Part shown: piece after piece, positions 1 to 5,993 of the stretch | How the letters are laid out: each line of letters begins with the position of its first letter | Numbering within the stretch: the stretch's first letter is position 1 | DNA from: an uncultured bacterium | GTDB taxonomy: Bacteria; Bacillota; Clostridia; Lachnospirales; Lachnospiraceae | Reading direction: 5' to 3' | DNA length: 6,545 nucleotides | Assembly (NCBI GenBank): GCA_947086625.1 | Contig: CAMTZV010000090.1 | Coordinates: forward strand, 1 to 6,545 | Translations under genes and position numbers: made by a program | Notes under the pieces: model-generated | Database searches by the model: none | Told to the model about the DNA's origin: nothing | What the model saw: the letters and a program-made list of their open reading frames with translations, nothing else

Positions 1-19
1 GAAAATTGACGAAATTTTC
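1..19. repeat. AT-rich inverted repeat upstream of the amt promoter
   Basis: GAAAATT at 1-7 is the exact reverse complement of AATTTTC at 13-19, with a 5-base centre (GACGA). It lies about 35 bases upstream of the predicted amt -35 box, where an activator could bind, and the bases between are A/T-rich and could act as an UP-like element. I do not recognise the sequence as a GlnR, NtcA or other named nitrogen operator. It sits at the window edge, so it may belong to a longer structure or to the upstream gene. AT-rich palindromes arise easily by chance. Confidence 0.25.
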
Positions 20-53
20 CTGAATTTATAAAAATTTTGAGTAATTTTTTAAC

Positions 54-82
54 TTGACGTAAAAATAAGTGATGCCTATAAT
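54..82 (+). promoter_or_regulatory. Predicted sigma-A promoter of amt
   Basis: A TTGACG -35 box (54-59) is followed by a 17-base spacer and a perfect TATAAT -10 box (77-82), a near-consensus housekeeping promoter. Transcription should begin at about 88-90, giving a leader of roughly 157 bases before the amt start codon. I see no other promoter of this quality between here and the gene. The start lies only about ten bases before a strong terminator hairpin, so promoter and hairpin probably work together to limit amt expression. Confidence 0.75.
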
Positions 83-97
83 AAAGGGCGTACAGGC

Positions 98-132
98 AAA
101 GGCGTCTGGGGATTTCCCCGGGCGCCTTTTTT
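98..132 (+). terminator. Intrinsic terminator in the amt leader (attenuator candidate)
   Basis: Bases 98-111 pair with 116-129 in an unbroken 14-bp stem, including two G-T wobbles (107-120 and 105-122), closed by the loop ATTT. Six T residues follow at 127-132, three of them inside the stem. This is a textbook Rho-independent terminator. It lies downstream of the predicted amt promoter and upstream of the gene, so it should end most transcripts after about 45 bases unless relieved. The alternative is that it ends an upstream gene outside the window and the promoter call is wrong. Confidence 0.75.
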
Positions 133-140
133 GCGCATGT

Positions 141-241
141 CCGCGTAAGGAAATTTGTTGCCGGCGCAACACGCGGGCGGCGCGGCGGGCAGGGACGAAA
201 TTTCCCTATCCGATTTTGCACAGGACGAATAAAGGAGGGAA
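141..241 (+). promoter_or_regulatory. Amt leader RNA with mutually exclusive pairings reaching the ribosome binding site
   Basis: A small hairpin GTTGC/GCAAC (157-161 with 166-170) can be extended in two incompatible ways. In one, CCGCG 141-145 pairs with CGCGG 172-176, leaving AGGGA 191-195 free to pair with TCCCT 203-207. In the other, GGAAATTT 149-156 pairs with AAATTTCC 198-205. The same TTCCCT (202-207) can also pair with AGGGAA at 236-241, which overlaps the Shine-Dalgarno of amt. The pairings are seen directly; the switching role is inference. The leader matches no riboswitch family I recognise. Confidence 0.4.
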
Positions 242-245
242 TGTT

Positions 246-2015
246 ATGACAAACGAAATTTTACAGGCAATCAACGACAACATTTTCGCGGTCTGGTTCT
301 TGATCGGCGCGGTGCTGGTGTTCTGGATGCAGGCGGGCTTTGCGATGGTGGAGGCGGGCTTCACCAGGGCGAAGAACTCGGGCAATATCATCATGAAAAA
401 CCTTATGGATTTCTGCATCGGTACGGTGATGTGGTTTGTGATCGGCGCATCGCTCATGCTCCCGGCAGCGGAGGGCAGCCATGATATTATGGGTATCATC
501 GGGACACCGGGCTTTGGCGTGTTCACGGACTACGCGAATTTCAGCTTTTCCGGCTTTGTGTTCAATCTGGTGTTCTGCGCAACGACCGCGACGATCGTCT
601 CCGGGGCGATGGCGGAGCGCACGAAATTTTTAACCTACTGTATTTACTCGGCGGTTATTTCCGGCATCATCTATCCGATTGAGGCGCACTGGACGTGGGG
701 CGGCGGCTTCCTCGTGAACATGGGCTTCCACGATTACGCCGGCTCCAACTGCATCCACATGGTCGGCGGCATCTGCGCGCTGGTCGGCGCGGCGTTTTTG
801 GGGCCGCGTATCGGAAAGTTTTCAAGGGATAAGGCGGGAAAAATTACAAAGGTAAACGCTTTTCCCGGCAGCAACCTCGTCATCGGCGCGCTCGGCGTGT
901 TCATCCTCTGGATGGGCTGGTACGGCTTCAACGGCGCGGCGGCGGTGGATGTGCCCACGCTCGGCTCCATCTTTCTGACGACGACGGTAGCCCCGGCGGT
1001 GGCGACGGTCGTATGTATGATTTTTACATGGATTAAATACGGCAAGCCCGACGTTTCCATGTGCCTGAACGCGTCTCTGGCGGGTCTGGTGGCGATCACG
1101 GCGCCCTGCGACGTGACGGACTGCGCGGGCGCGGCGATTATCGGCGCGGTATCCGGCGTGCTGGTCGTATTCGGAATCTGGCTTCTGGACAACAAGCTGC
1201 GCGTGGACGATCCGGTCGGCGCGGTTGCGGTACATATGTGTAACGGTATCTGGGGAACGGTTGCGGTCGGCCTGTTTGCAACAGAGTCCGCGCCGGGCTT
1301 TGCACTGGCGGGTATTAAGGAAGGACTGTTTTACGGCGGAGGCTTCTCGCAGCTTGGGCTGCAGTTCTTTGGTATGTTTGTGACGGCGGCGTGGACAGTC
1401 GTCACGATCACGCTCACCTTTCTCATTTTAAAGCACACCGTCGGACTGCGCGTCAGCGAGGAGGAGGAAATCGTCGGACTCGACGCGTGCGAGCACGGCC
1501 TGCCCTCGGCGTATGCGGGCTTTGCCATCAGCGATATGTCCATGACCGTGGACGTCAACGAAAATACGGATCTCGGTGTTTCCGATTACGCGGCGGCGTC
1601 GAAGGCGAAGGTTGACGCGGCGGTTCCGGTCGTCTCGGAGACGGTTCCCGCGCTCTCCACAGGCATCCACAAGGTCGTCATCATCGCGAAGCTCTCGCGC
1701 TTTGACAAGCTTAAGAGAGCGCTCAACGAGCTGGGCGTGACGGGCATGACGGTCGTCCAGGTGATGGGCTGCGGCGTGCAGAAGGGCGCGGGTGAGTATT
1801 ACCGCGGCGTCGAGATGGACGCGACGCTGCTCCCGAAGATCAAGCTGGAGGTTGTCGTCGGCAAGATCCCGGTAGATAAGGTCATCGAGGCGGTAAAGAA
1901 AACGCTCTACACCGGACATATCGGGGACGGCAAGATTTTCGTGTACGATGTGGCAAGGGTTGTCAAAGTTCGCACCGGGGAGGAGAATATCGAGGCGCTG
2001 CAGGATGTGGAATAA
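246..2015 (+). CDS. amt: Ammonium transporter (Amt/MEP/Rh) fused to a C-terminal PII domain
   Basis: This 589-residue protein is an ammonium channel joined to its own PII regulator. Residues 1-400 form the Amt part with about 11 membrane segments. Visible motifs are MQAGFAMVEAGFTRAKN (28-44), the ATTATIVSGAMAER stretch (112-125), F110 at the outer phenylalanine gate, D163, and the twin pore histidines H171 and H330. A conserved cytoplasmic tail (GLRVSEEEE, 400-408) and a linker lead into a complete PII fold at about 475-583. The T-loop has Q512, K513 and G514, then EYYRGVEMDATLLPK (517-531); the B-loop is TGHIGDGKIFV (556-566). M524 replaces the tyrosine uridylylated in E. coli GlnB. Lys531 and Gln512, which match 2-oxoglutarate/Mg-ATP ligands, are kept. 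PII normally plugs Amt in response to ATP/ADP and 2-oxoglutarate. The ATG at 246 is chosen because AAGGAGGG ends 6 bases before it and family homology starts there. Confidence 0.95.
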   Translation: MTNEILQAINDNIFAVWFLIGAVLVFWMQAGFAMVEAGFTRAKNSGNIIMKNLMDFCIGTVMWFVIGASLMLPAAEGSHDIMGIIGTPGFGVFTDYANFSFSGFVFNLVFCATTATIVSGAMAERTKFLTYCIYSAVISGIIYPIEAHWTWGGGFLVNMGFHDYAGSNCIHMVGGICALVGAAFLGPRIGKFSRDKAGKITKVNAFPGSNLVIGALGVFILWMGWYGFNGAAAVDVPTLGSIFLTTTVAPAVATVVCMIFTWIKYGKPDVSMCLNASLAGLVAITAPCDVTDCAGAAIIGAVSGVLVVFGIWLLDNKLRVDDPVGAVAVHMCNGIWGTVAVGLFATESAPGFALAGIKEGLFYGGGFSQLGLQFFGMFVTAAWTVVTITLTFLILKHTVGLRVSEEEEIVGLDACEHGLPSAYAGFAISDMSMTVDVNENTDLGVSDYAAASKAKVDAAVPVVSETVPALSTGIHKVVIIAKLSRFDKLKRALNELGVTGMTVVQVMGCGVQKGAGEYYRGVEMDATLLPKIKLEVVVGKIPVDKVIEAVKKTLYTGHIGDGKIFVYDVARVVKVRTGEENIEALQDVE

Positions 2016-2022
2016 ATAAGAC

Positions 2023-2051
2023 TTGTTTTTATGCCGGAATCATACTATACT
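2023..2051 (+). promoter_or_regulatory. Predicted sigma-A promoter of udp
   Basis: TTGTTT (2023-2028), a 17-base spacer and TATACT (2046-2051) lie just after the amt stop codon at 2015. Transcription would start near 2058, leaving about 57 bases before udp. I see no intrinsic terminator after amt, so read-through from amt could also contribute. A tight palindrome (GCGC-AAT-GCGC, 2092-2102) touches the GGGAGG ribosome binding site at 2103-2108 and may modulate translation. Confidence 0.55.
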
Positions 2052-2114
2052 CTTTCATATAGCAGTTATTTTGTCTGTAAAAGTCTGAGTGGCGCAATGC
2101 GCGGGAGGTATGCG

Positions 2115-2915
2115 ATGGTTGATTATACAGAAGGCTCCGGTAAACAGTATCACACGCAGGTCGGCCCGGGGGATGTGGGAAAATATGTGATCCTGCCCGG
2201 GGATCCCAAGCGCTGCGAGAAGATTGCAGGGCATTTTGATAACCCGCGCCTTGTCGCGGACAGCAGAGAATATGTGACTTATACAGGCACCCTTGACGGG
2301 GTGCCTGTAAGTGTGACCTCCACCGGCATCGGAGGGCCCTCGGCGGCGATTGCCATCGAGGAGCTTACAAAGTCCGGCGCGGATACGTTCCTGCGCGTGG
2401 GTACGTGCGGCGGGATGCAGGAAAACGTGTGCGGCGGCGACATTGTGATCGCAAGCGGCGCCATCCGCATGGAGGGGACAAGCCGGGAGTATGCGCCCAT
2501 CGAGTATCCGGCGGTGCCGGATGTAGATGTTTTGTCTGCGTTGATTTCGGCGGCAAGACGAAAGGGCATCACGTACCACACAGGCGTCGTGCAGTGCAAG
2601 GACTCGTTTTTCGGGCAGCATGAGCCGGGGGTCATGCCGGTGAGCTATGAGCTTGAAAACAAATGGCAGGCGTGGCTGCGCATGGGCTGCCTGGCCTCGG
2701 AGATGGAGTCGGCGGCGCTTTTCATCGCGGGCAGCTTCTTAAGGGTGCGCGTCGGGTCGTGCTTTCTTGTCGTGGCGAACCAGGAGCGCGCAAAAAAGGG
2801 CCTTCCGAACGAACAGGTGCACGACACCGAGCTTGCGATCGTGACCGCCGTGGAGGCAATTCGCGAACTAATTTCACAAGATACTGGAAATTCGCAGAAA
2901 AATCTGTTACAATGA
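2115..2915 (+). CDS. udp: Uridine phosphorylase (nucleoside phosphorylase family I)
   Basis: This 266-residue cytoplasmic enzyme should split uridine with phosphate into uracil and ribose-1-phosphate. It follows E. coli Udp along its length: LPGDPKR (27-33, with a phosphate-binding arginine), STGIGGPS (69-76), FLRVGTCGG (92-100, R94 being the second phosphate arginine) and the ribose-binding EMES (196-199). The uracil pocket reads [11 protein letters not shown] (161-171). Gln168 is kept, but the arginine of E. coli QER is not in the expected place, so exact base preference is less certain. The ATG at 2115 is chosen because GGGAGG (2103-2108) sits 6 bases before it and the upstream in-frame residues resemble nothing. 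It heads the nucleoside import cluster, consistent with feeding imported uridine into catabolism. Confidence 0.9.
   Translation: MVDYTEGSGKQYHTQVGPGDVGKYVILPGDPKRCEKIAGHFDNPRLVADSREYVTYTGTLDGVPVSVTSTGIGGPSAAIAIEELTKSGADTFLRVGTCGGMQENVCGGDIVIASGAIRMEGTSREYAPIEYPAVPDVDVLSALISAARRKGITYHTGVVQCKDSFFGQHEPGVMPVSYELENKWQAWLRMGCLASEMESAALFIAGSFLRVRVGSCFLVVANQERAKKGLPNEQVHDTELAIVTAVEAIRELISQDTGNSQKNLLQ
2282..2309 (+). other. Perfect 11-bp hairpin inside the udp coding region
   Basis: TACAGGCACCC (2282-2292) is the exact reverse complement of GGGTGCCTGTA (2299-2309), around the 6-base loop TTGACG. It lies about 170 bases into udp and encodes part of [12 protein letters not shown], a beta-hairpin region conserved in the family. 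It is not followed by a T-run, so it is not a terminator. It might slow translation, stabilise or expose the message to cleavage, or bind a protein. Confidence 0.6.
2885..2913 (+). promoter_or_regulatory. Candidate internal promoter for the nucleoside ABC transporter
   Basis: An extended -10 element TGTTACAAT (2905-2913; TG, one base, TACAAT) lies over the last codons and stop of udp. A weaker -35 match, TGGAAA (2885-2890), is 17 bases upstream. Transcription would start near 2920, giving the lipoprotein gene a leader of about 120 bases and allowing expression independent of udp. Confidence 0.5.
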
Positions 2916-2931
2916 TATCTCACAGGAGCAC

Positions 2932-2964
2932 GCACCAATTTTGCAGGTGTCAATCCCGCAAGGG
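2932..2964 (+). promoter_or_regulatory. Two small hairpins in the bmp leader
   Basis: CACC (2933-2936) pairs with GGTG (2946-2949) around a 9-base loop. Immediately after, CCC (2955-2957) pairs with GGG (2962-2964) around the stable GNRA-type loop GCAA. With the larger GC hairpin at 2993-3014 these make a compact structured leader for the binding-protein gene. Short stems like these are weak evidence alone. I do not recognise a purine, xanthine, preQ1 or cyclic-di-nucleotide riboswitch core. Confidence 0.3.
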
Positions 2965-2986
2965 TTTGTACATAAAGCTGTAAGGC

Positions 2987-3014
2987 AAAAAACGGCGGCA
3001 CGAGAGGGCCGCCG
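2987..3014 (-). terminator. Terminator oriented on the minus strand in the bmp leader
   Basis: CGGCGGC (2993-2999) pairs exactly with GCCGCCG (3008-3014). On the + strand it is preceded by six A residues (2987-2992), so read on the minus strand it is a GC stem followed by TTTTTT, a good intrinsic terminator. On the + strand no T-run follows, so forward transcription into the lipoprotein gene should pass; there it is just a strong 5' leader hairpin 25 bases before the start codon. No minus-strand gene is evident to use it. Confidence 0.5.
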
Positions 3015-3039
3015 GAAAGAAGAGGAAAAGGAGAACAAG

Positions 3040-4245
3040 ATGAAGAAGAAAGTATTAGCAACACTTTTGGCAACAGCAATGGTCTTTTCGCTGACTGCAT
3101 GCGGAAGCGGATCGGACACGCCGGCTGACGATGCGGCAAAGGACGAGCCTGCGGATGAGCCGGCAGATGAGCCTGCGGATGAGCCGGCAGACGACGCGGC
3201 GGATGAGCCGGCAGATGAGCCTGCGGATGACGCAGGGGACAAGTCCGAGAAGATCGCGATGGTAACCGACTCCGGCGATATCACCGACGAGTCATTCAAC
3301 CAGATCACATGGGAGACCGTGTGCGCATACGGCGATGACAACGGCGTGGAGTATGAGTATTACAAGCCCGCTGAGGACAACGACGAGGAGCGTATCAATG
3401 CGATCGACCTCGCAATCACCGAGGGCGCGACCGTTATCGTGATGCCCGGTTACTTATTCGGGCCCGCGATTGCGGAGGAGCAGGATCTCTATCCCGACGT
3501 GAAGTTCATCGCGGTTGACGTCACGGAGTTTGATCTTGTAAATCTTGCCGGTGATTCGGTAGAGATCGGCGCAAACACCTATATCTGCTCGTTCCAGGAG
3601 GAGCAGGCGGGCTATCTTGCAGGCTATGCCGCAGTCAAGGACGGCTATACAAAGCTTGGCTTCCTTGGCGGTATCGCGGTTCCCGCGGTTATCCGTTACG
3701 GCTTCGGCTACGTGCAGGGCATCAATGCGGCGGCTGAGGAGCTGGGTGTTGACGTCAGCGTGAAGTATTTCTACGGCGGACAGTTCTACGGCGACGAGAG
3801 CATTACCGCACGTATGGAGGGCTGGTACTCAGACGGCACCGAGATCGTGTTCGCATGCGGCGGCGGTATCTACACCTCTGCGGTTGAGGCGGCAGGTGCG
3901 GACGGCAAGGTCATCGGCGTTGACGTGGACCAGAAGCCCGTCATCGGCGACTGCTGTGTAACATCCGCGATGAAGGGTCTGCATGCGGCTGTCTATGACG
4001 CACTGGCAGCATATTTTGACGGAAACTGGGATTCCCTGTCCGGAAAGTCCGAGCAGCTTGGCCTGGCGCAGGGCGACTACATCGGCCTGCCCACCGACGA
4101 CGAGTCATGGGGCTTTAAGACCTTCACAAAGGACGAGTACCAGAAGGTGCTTGACGGTATCAAGGACGGTTCTATCGCGATTTCAAACGATACCGAGAAC
4201 AATCCTGAGGTTGGTTCACACGTATCCGTAGATTACGTACAGTAA
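3040..4245 (+). CDS. BMP/PnrA-family nucleoside-binding lipoprotein of an ABC importer
   Basis: This 401-residue lipoprotein is the probable substrate-capture subunit of the importer encoded downstream. A lysine-rich start and hydrophobic stretch end in the lipobox LTAC, so Cys21 should be lipidated and anchor the protein outside the membrane. Residues 26-67 are an acidic linker of DEPA repeats. The ligand domain runs from about 71 to the end. Family marks are DESFNQITWE (83-92), SFQEEQAGYLAGYAA (184-198), KLGFLGGIAVPAVIRYGFGYV (205-225 region) and VIGVDVDQ (291-298), whose aspartates contact the ribose in PnrA-type proteins. The start at 3040 has AAGGAG 6 bases upstream and puts the signal peptide in the right place. 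Related proteins (BmpA, NupN, PnrA) bind purine or mixed nucleosides; the neighbour udp argues that uridine is among the ligands here. Confidence 0.93.
   Translation: MKKKVLATLLATAMVFSLTACGSGSDTPADDAAKDEPADEPADEPADEPADDAADEPADEPADDAGDKSEKIAMVTDSGDITDESFNQITWETVCAYGDDNGVEYEYYKPAEDNDEERINAIDLAITEGATVIVMPGYLFGPAIAEEQDLYPDVKFIAVDVTEFDLVNLAGDSVEIGANTYICSFQEEQAGYLAGYAAVKDGYTKLGFLGGIAVPAVIRYGFGYVQGINAAAEELGVDVSVKYFYGGQFYGDESITARMEGWYSDGTEIVFACGGGIYTSAVEAAGADGKVIGVDVDQKPVIGDCCVTSAMKGLHAAVYDALAAYFDGNWDSLSGKSEQLGLAQGDYIGLPTDDESWGFKTFTKDEYQKVLDGIKDGSIAISNDTENNPEVGSHVSVDYVQ
3142..3225 (+). repeat. Seven 12-base units encoding Asp-Glu-Pro-Ala repeats
   Basis: Six of seven consecutive 12-base units encode DEPA (residues 35-62) and the fifth encodes DDAA; a partial DDAG unit follows. 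Units alternate between GAGCCTGCG and GAGCCGGCA endings, so the underlying period is partly 24 bases, as expected from unit duplication by slippage. The product is a strongly acidic, proline-containing and probably extended spacer between the lipid anchor and the binding domain. Unit number is likely to vary between strains. Confidence 0.85.
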
Positions 4246-4306
4246 GGATCACAGCTGTCCGGCAGCCGCGCGACGGACGGGCGGATGCATACGGACATTG
4301 GAAGTT

Positions 4307-4345
4307 AAGAGGGAAGGGCTTCGCATAACATGCCCTTCCCTCTTT
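4307..4345 (+). terminator. Terminator-like hairpin between the lipoprotein and ATPase genes
   Basis: AAGAGGGAAGGGC (4307-4319) pairs perfectly with GCCCTTCCCTCTT (4332-4344) across a 12-base loop, a 13-bp stem. The T-run is poor (TCTTTCC, partly inside the stem), which suggests partial termination or 3' end protection. It lies 61 bases after the lipoprotein stop. In ABC importers such an element commonly leaves the binding protein in excess over ATPase and permease. I see no good promoter between it and the ATPase, so read-through probably feeds the downstream genes. The rest of the gap (4246-4447) holds only a weak hairpin (4257-4278) and the tandem repeat at 4403-4424. Confidence 0.65.
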
Positions 4346-4402
4346 CCATAATATGTTGAGAGAGGTCATCGCATTTACTGCGCGGCCTGTAAGAGAGCTG
4401 TG

Positions 4403-4424
4403 GAGGCTTTAAAGAGGCTTTAAA
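4403..4424 (+). repeat. Exact 11-base tandem repeat upstream of the ATPase gene
   Basis: GAGGCTTTAAA occurs twice without a gap (4403-4413 and 4414-4424), ending 23 bases before the ATPase start codon. The 11-base period is about one helical turn, which would suit a protein contacting one DNA face, but it could also be a local duplication in the untranslated leader. Each copy carries a GAGG that resembles a ribosome binding site but is too far from the start codon to serve directly. Confidence 0.6.
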
Positions 4425-4447
4425 TAGTTAGGAAAAGGGAAAAGACT

Positions 4448-5989
4448 ATGGCAAATGATTACATTATTGAGATGTTAAACATCACAAAGGAATTTCCGGG
4501 AATCAAGGCTAATGACAATATTACCTTGCAGTTGAAAAAAGGGGAGATCCACGCGCTGCTCGGGGAAAACGGCGCGGGGAAATCGACGCTGATGAGTATT
4601 CTGTTCGGCCTGTATCAGCCGACCAGCGGCACGATCAGGATGAACGGCGAGGAGGTTCACATCAACAATCCGAACGATGCGAACGATCTGAACATCGGCA
4701 TGGTGCATCAGCACTTCAAGCTGGTGGAGTGCTTTTCCGTGTTAGATAATATTGTCCTTGGTGTTGAGCCTACGAAGGGGCTTTTTCTCGAGAAGAAAGG
4801 GGCGAGGGAGCGCGTGATGGCGCTCAGCGACAAATACGGGCTAAAGGTAGATCCGGACGCGCTCATCTCGGATATTACGGTAGGTATGCAGCAGCGGACG
4901 GAAATTTTAAAGATGCTTTACCGCGACAATGATGTATTGATCTTCGACGAGCCGACGGCGGTGCTCACACCGCAGGAGATCGAGGAGCTGATGAAGATCA
5001 TGAAGAATCTTGCCAGAGAGGGCAAATCAATCCTTTTTATTACGCATAAATTAAACGAAATCATGGAGGTTGCCGACCGCTGTACGATTCTGCGGAAAGG
5101 GAAATACATCGGAACCGTGAACATTCAGGAGACGACAAAGGAGGAGCTCTCCCGCATGATGGTCGGCAGGGACGTGAGCTTTTCCGTTGACAAAAAGCCT
5201 GCAGAGCCGGGAGAGACGGTGTTAAAGATCGAGCACATGACGGTGCCGAGCAAGGCGCACGACAACAACGCGGTGAAGGATATCTCATTTAATGTCCGCC
5301 GGGGCGAGATCGTCTGCATCGCCGGCATCGACGGAAACGGGCAGAGCGAGTTCGTGCAGGCGCTGACCGGGCTGGAGAAGCCAAGCGCCGGAAGGATCAT
5401 TTTTGAGGGGAAGGATATCACGCACGCCAGTATCCGCGAGAAATCAAAGGCGGGCATGAGCCATATCCCTGAGGACCGGCACAAGCATGGGCTGGTGTTG
5501 GACTACAGCTTAGAGCAGAATATGGTGCTGCAGCGCTACTGGGAGCCGGACTTCCAGAAGGCGGGCTTTATCAGAAACAGGGCGGTGCGCGCTTACTCCG
5601 ACAAGCTCATCGAGCAGTACGACGTGCGCAGCGGCCAGGGCTCTGAGACGATCGTGCGCAGCATGTCCGGCGGTAACCAGCAGAAGGCGATCATCGCGCG
5701 TGAGATCGACAAAAACCCGGAGCTGCTCGTGGCGGTTCAGCCGACGAGAGGTCTTGACGTGGGCGCAATCGAGTACATTCACAGTCAGCTCGTAGCGCAG
5801 CGGGACAGCGGGAAGGCGGTGCTGCTCGTCTCACTCGAGCTGGACGAGGTCATGGATGTCTCCGACCGGATTCTTGTCATGTACGAGGGCGAGCTGGTGG
5901 GACAGGTTGACCCGAAGAAGATTACCGTGGAGGAGCTTGGATTATACATGGCCGGTGCAAAGCGTGAAGCGGTTCCGGAAGAGGTATAG
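4448..5989 (+). CDS. Double-domain ATPase of the nucleoside ABC importer (NupA/YufO type)
   Basis: This 513-residue cytoplasmic protein contains two fused nucleotide-binding domains and should power import of the nucleoside delivered by the upstream lipoprotein. The first domain has Walker A GENGAGKST (39-47), Q-loop VHQHF (86-90), Walker B VLIFDEPT (163-170) and H-loop His200; its signature is the atypical TVGMQQR (144-150). The second has a degenerate Walker A GIDGNGQS (293-300, Gln in place of Lys), a good signature MSGGNQQ (406-412), and Walker B LLVAVQPTRGLD (426-437) in which Val-Gln replaces Asp-Glu. This split of one consensus and one degenerate site is usual in the sugar/nucleoside (RbsA, YufO) class and does not mean decay. 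AAGGGA (4435-4440) precedes the ATG by 7 bases. The permease gene follows after 99 bases. Confidence 0.94.
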   Translation: MANDYIIEMLNITKEFPGIKANDNITLQLKKGEIHALLGENGAGKSTLMSILFGLYQPTSGTIRMNGEEVHINNPNDANDLNIGMVHQHFKLVECFSVLDNIVLGVEPTKGLFLEKKGARERVMALSDKYGLKVDPDALISDITVGMQQRTEILKMLYRDNDVLIFDEPTAVLTPQEIEELMKIMKNLAREGKSILFITHKLNEIMEVADRCTILRKGKYIGTVNIQETTKEELSRMMVGRDVSFSVDKKPAEPGETVLKIEHMTVPSKAHDNNAVKDISFNVRRGEIVCIAGIDGNGQSEFVQALTGLEKPSAGRIIFEGKDITHASIREKSKAGMSHIPEDRHKHGLVLDYSLEQNMVLQRYWEPDFQKAGFIRNRAVRAYSDKLIEQYDVRSGQGSETIVRSMSGGNQQKAIIAREIDKNPELLVAVQPTRGLDVGAIEYIHSQLVAQRDSGKAVLLVSLELDEVMDVSDRILVMYEGELVGQVDPKKITVEELGLYMAGAKREAVPEEV

Positions 5990-5993
5990 AGGA

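Noticed and set aside
69..245. N-terminal extension of Amt from an ATG at 69
   Set aside because: The extra 59 residues are Arg/Cys-rich, begin before the predicted transcription start and run through the terminator hairpin. A strong ribosome binding site and family homology place the start at 246.
89..245. ANTAR-responsive tandem hairpins before amt
   Set aside because: The terminator loop is four bases (ATTT), and there is no upstream hexaloop hairpin with the expected A and G positions between the transcription start and the terminator.
1428..1919. Long minus-strand frame opposite the amt linker and PII region
   Set aside because: GC-rich coding DNA produces open antisense frames; the product is low-complexity and Arg/Asp/Leu-rich, while the + strand encodes a clear PII domain.
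2031..2114. Upstream start for the uridine phosphorylase
   Set aside because: It overlaps the predicted promoter and lacks a ribosome binding site; GGGAGG is correctly spaced only for 2115.
2941..3039. TTG-initiated extension of the lipoprotein behind AGGAG at 2924
   Set aside because: It would bury the lipoprotein signal peptide more than 30 residues inside the protein and translate the GC hairpin; AAGGAG before 3040 explains the start.
2920..3039. Nucleobase riboswitch controlling the importer
   Set aside because: No purine, xanthine, 2'-deoxyguanosine or preQ1 core could be fitted to the leader; only short hairpins are visible.
2907..3341. Minus-strand reading frame with Ser-Ala-Gly repeats
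   Set aside because: It is the antisense reading of the DEPA repeat, with no homology and no ribosome binding site support.
4448..5989. ATPase as a decayed gene because the second domain lacks the Walker lysine and catalytic glutamate
   Set aside because: These substitutions are normal for the second domain of RbsA/YufO-type double ATPases, and the frame is intact.
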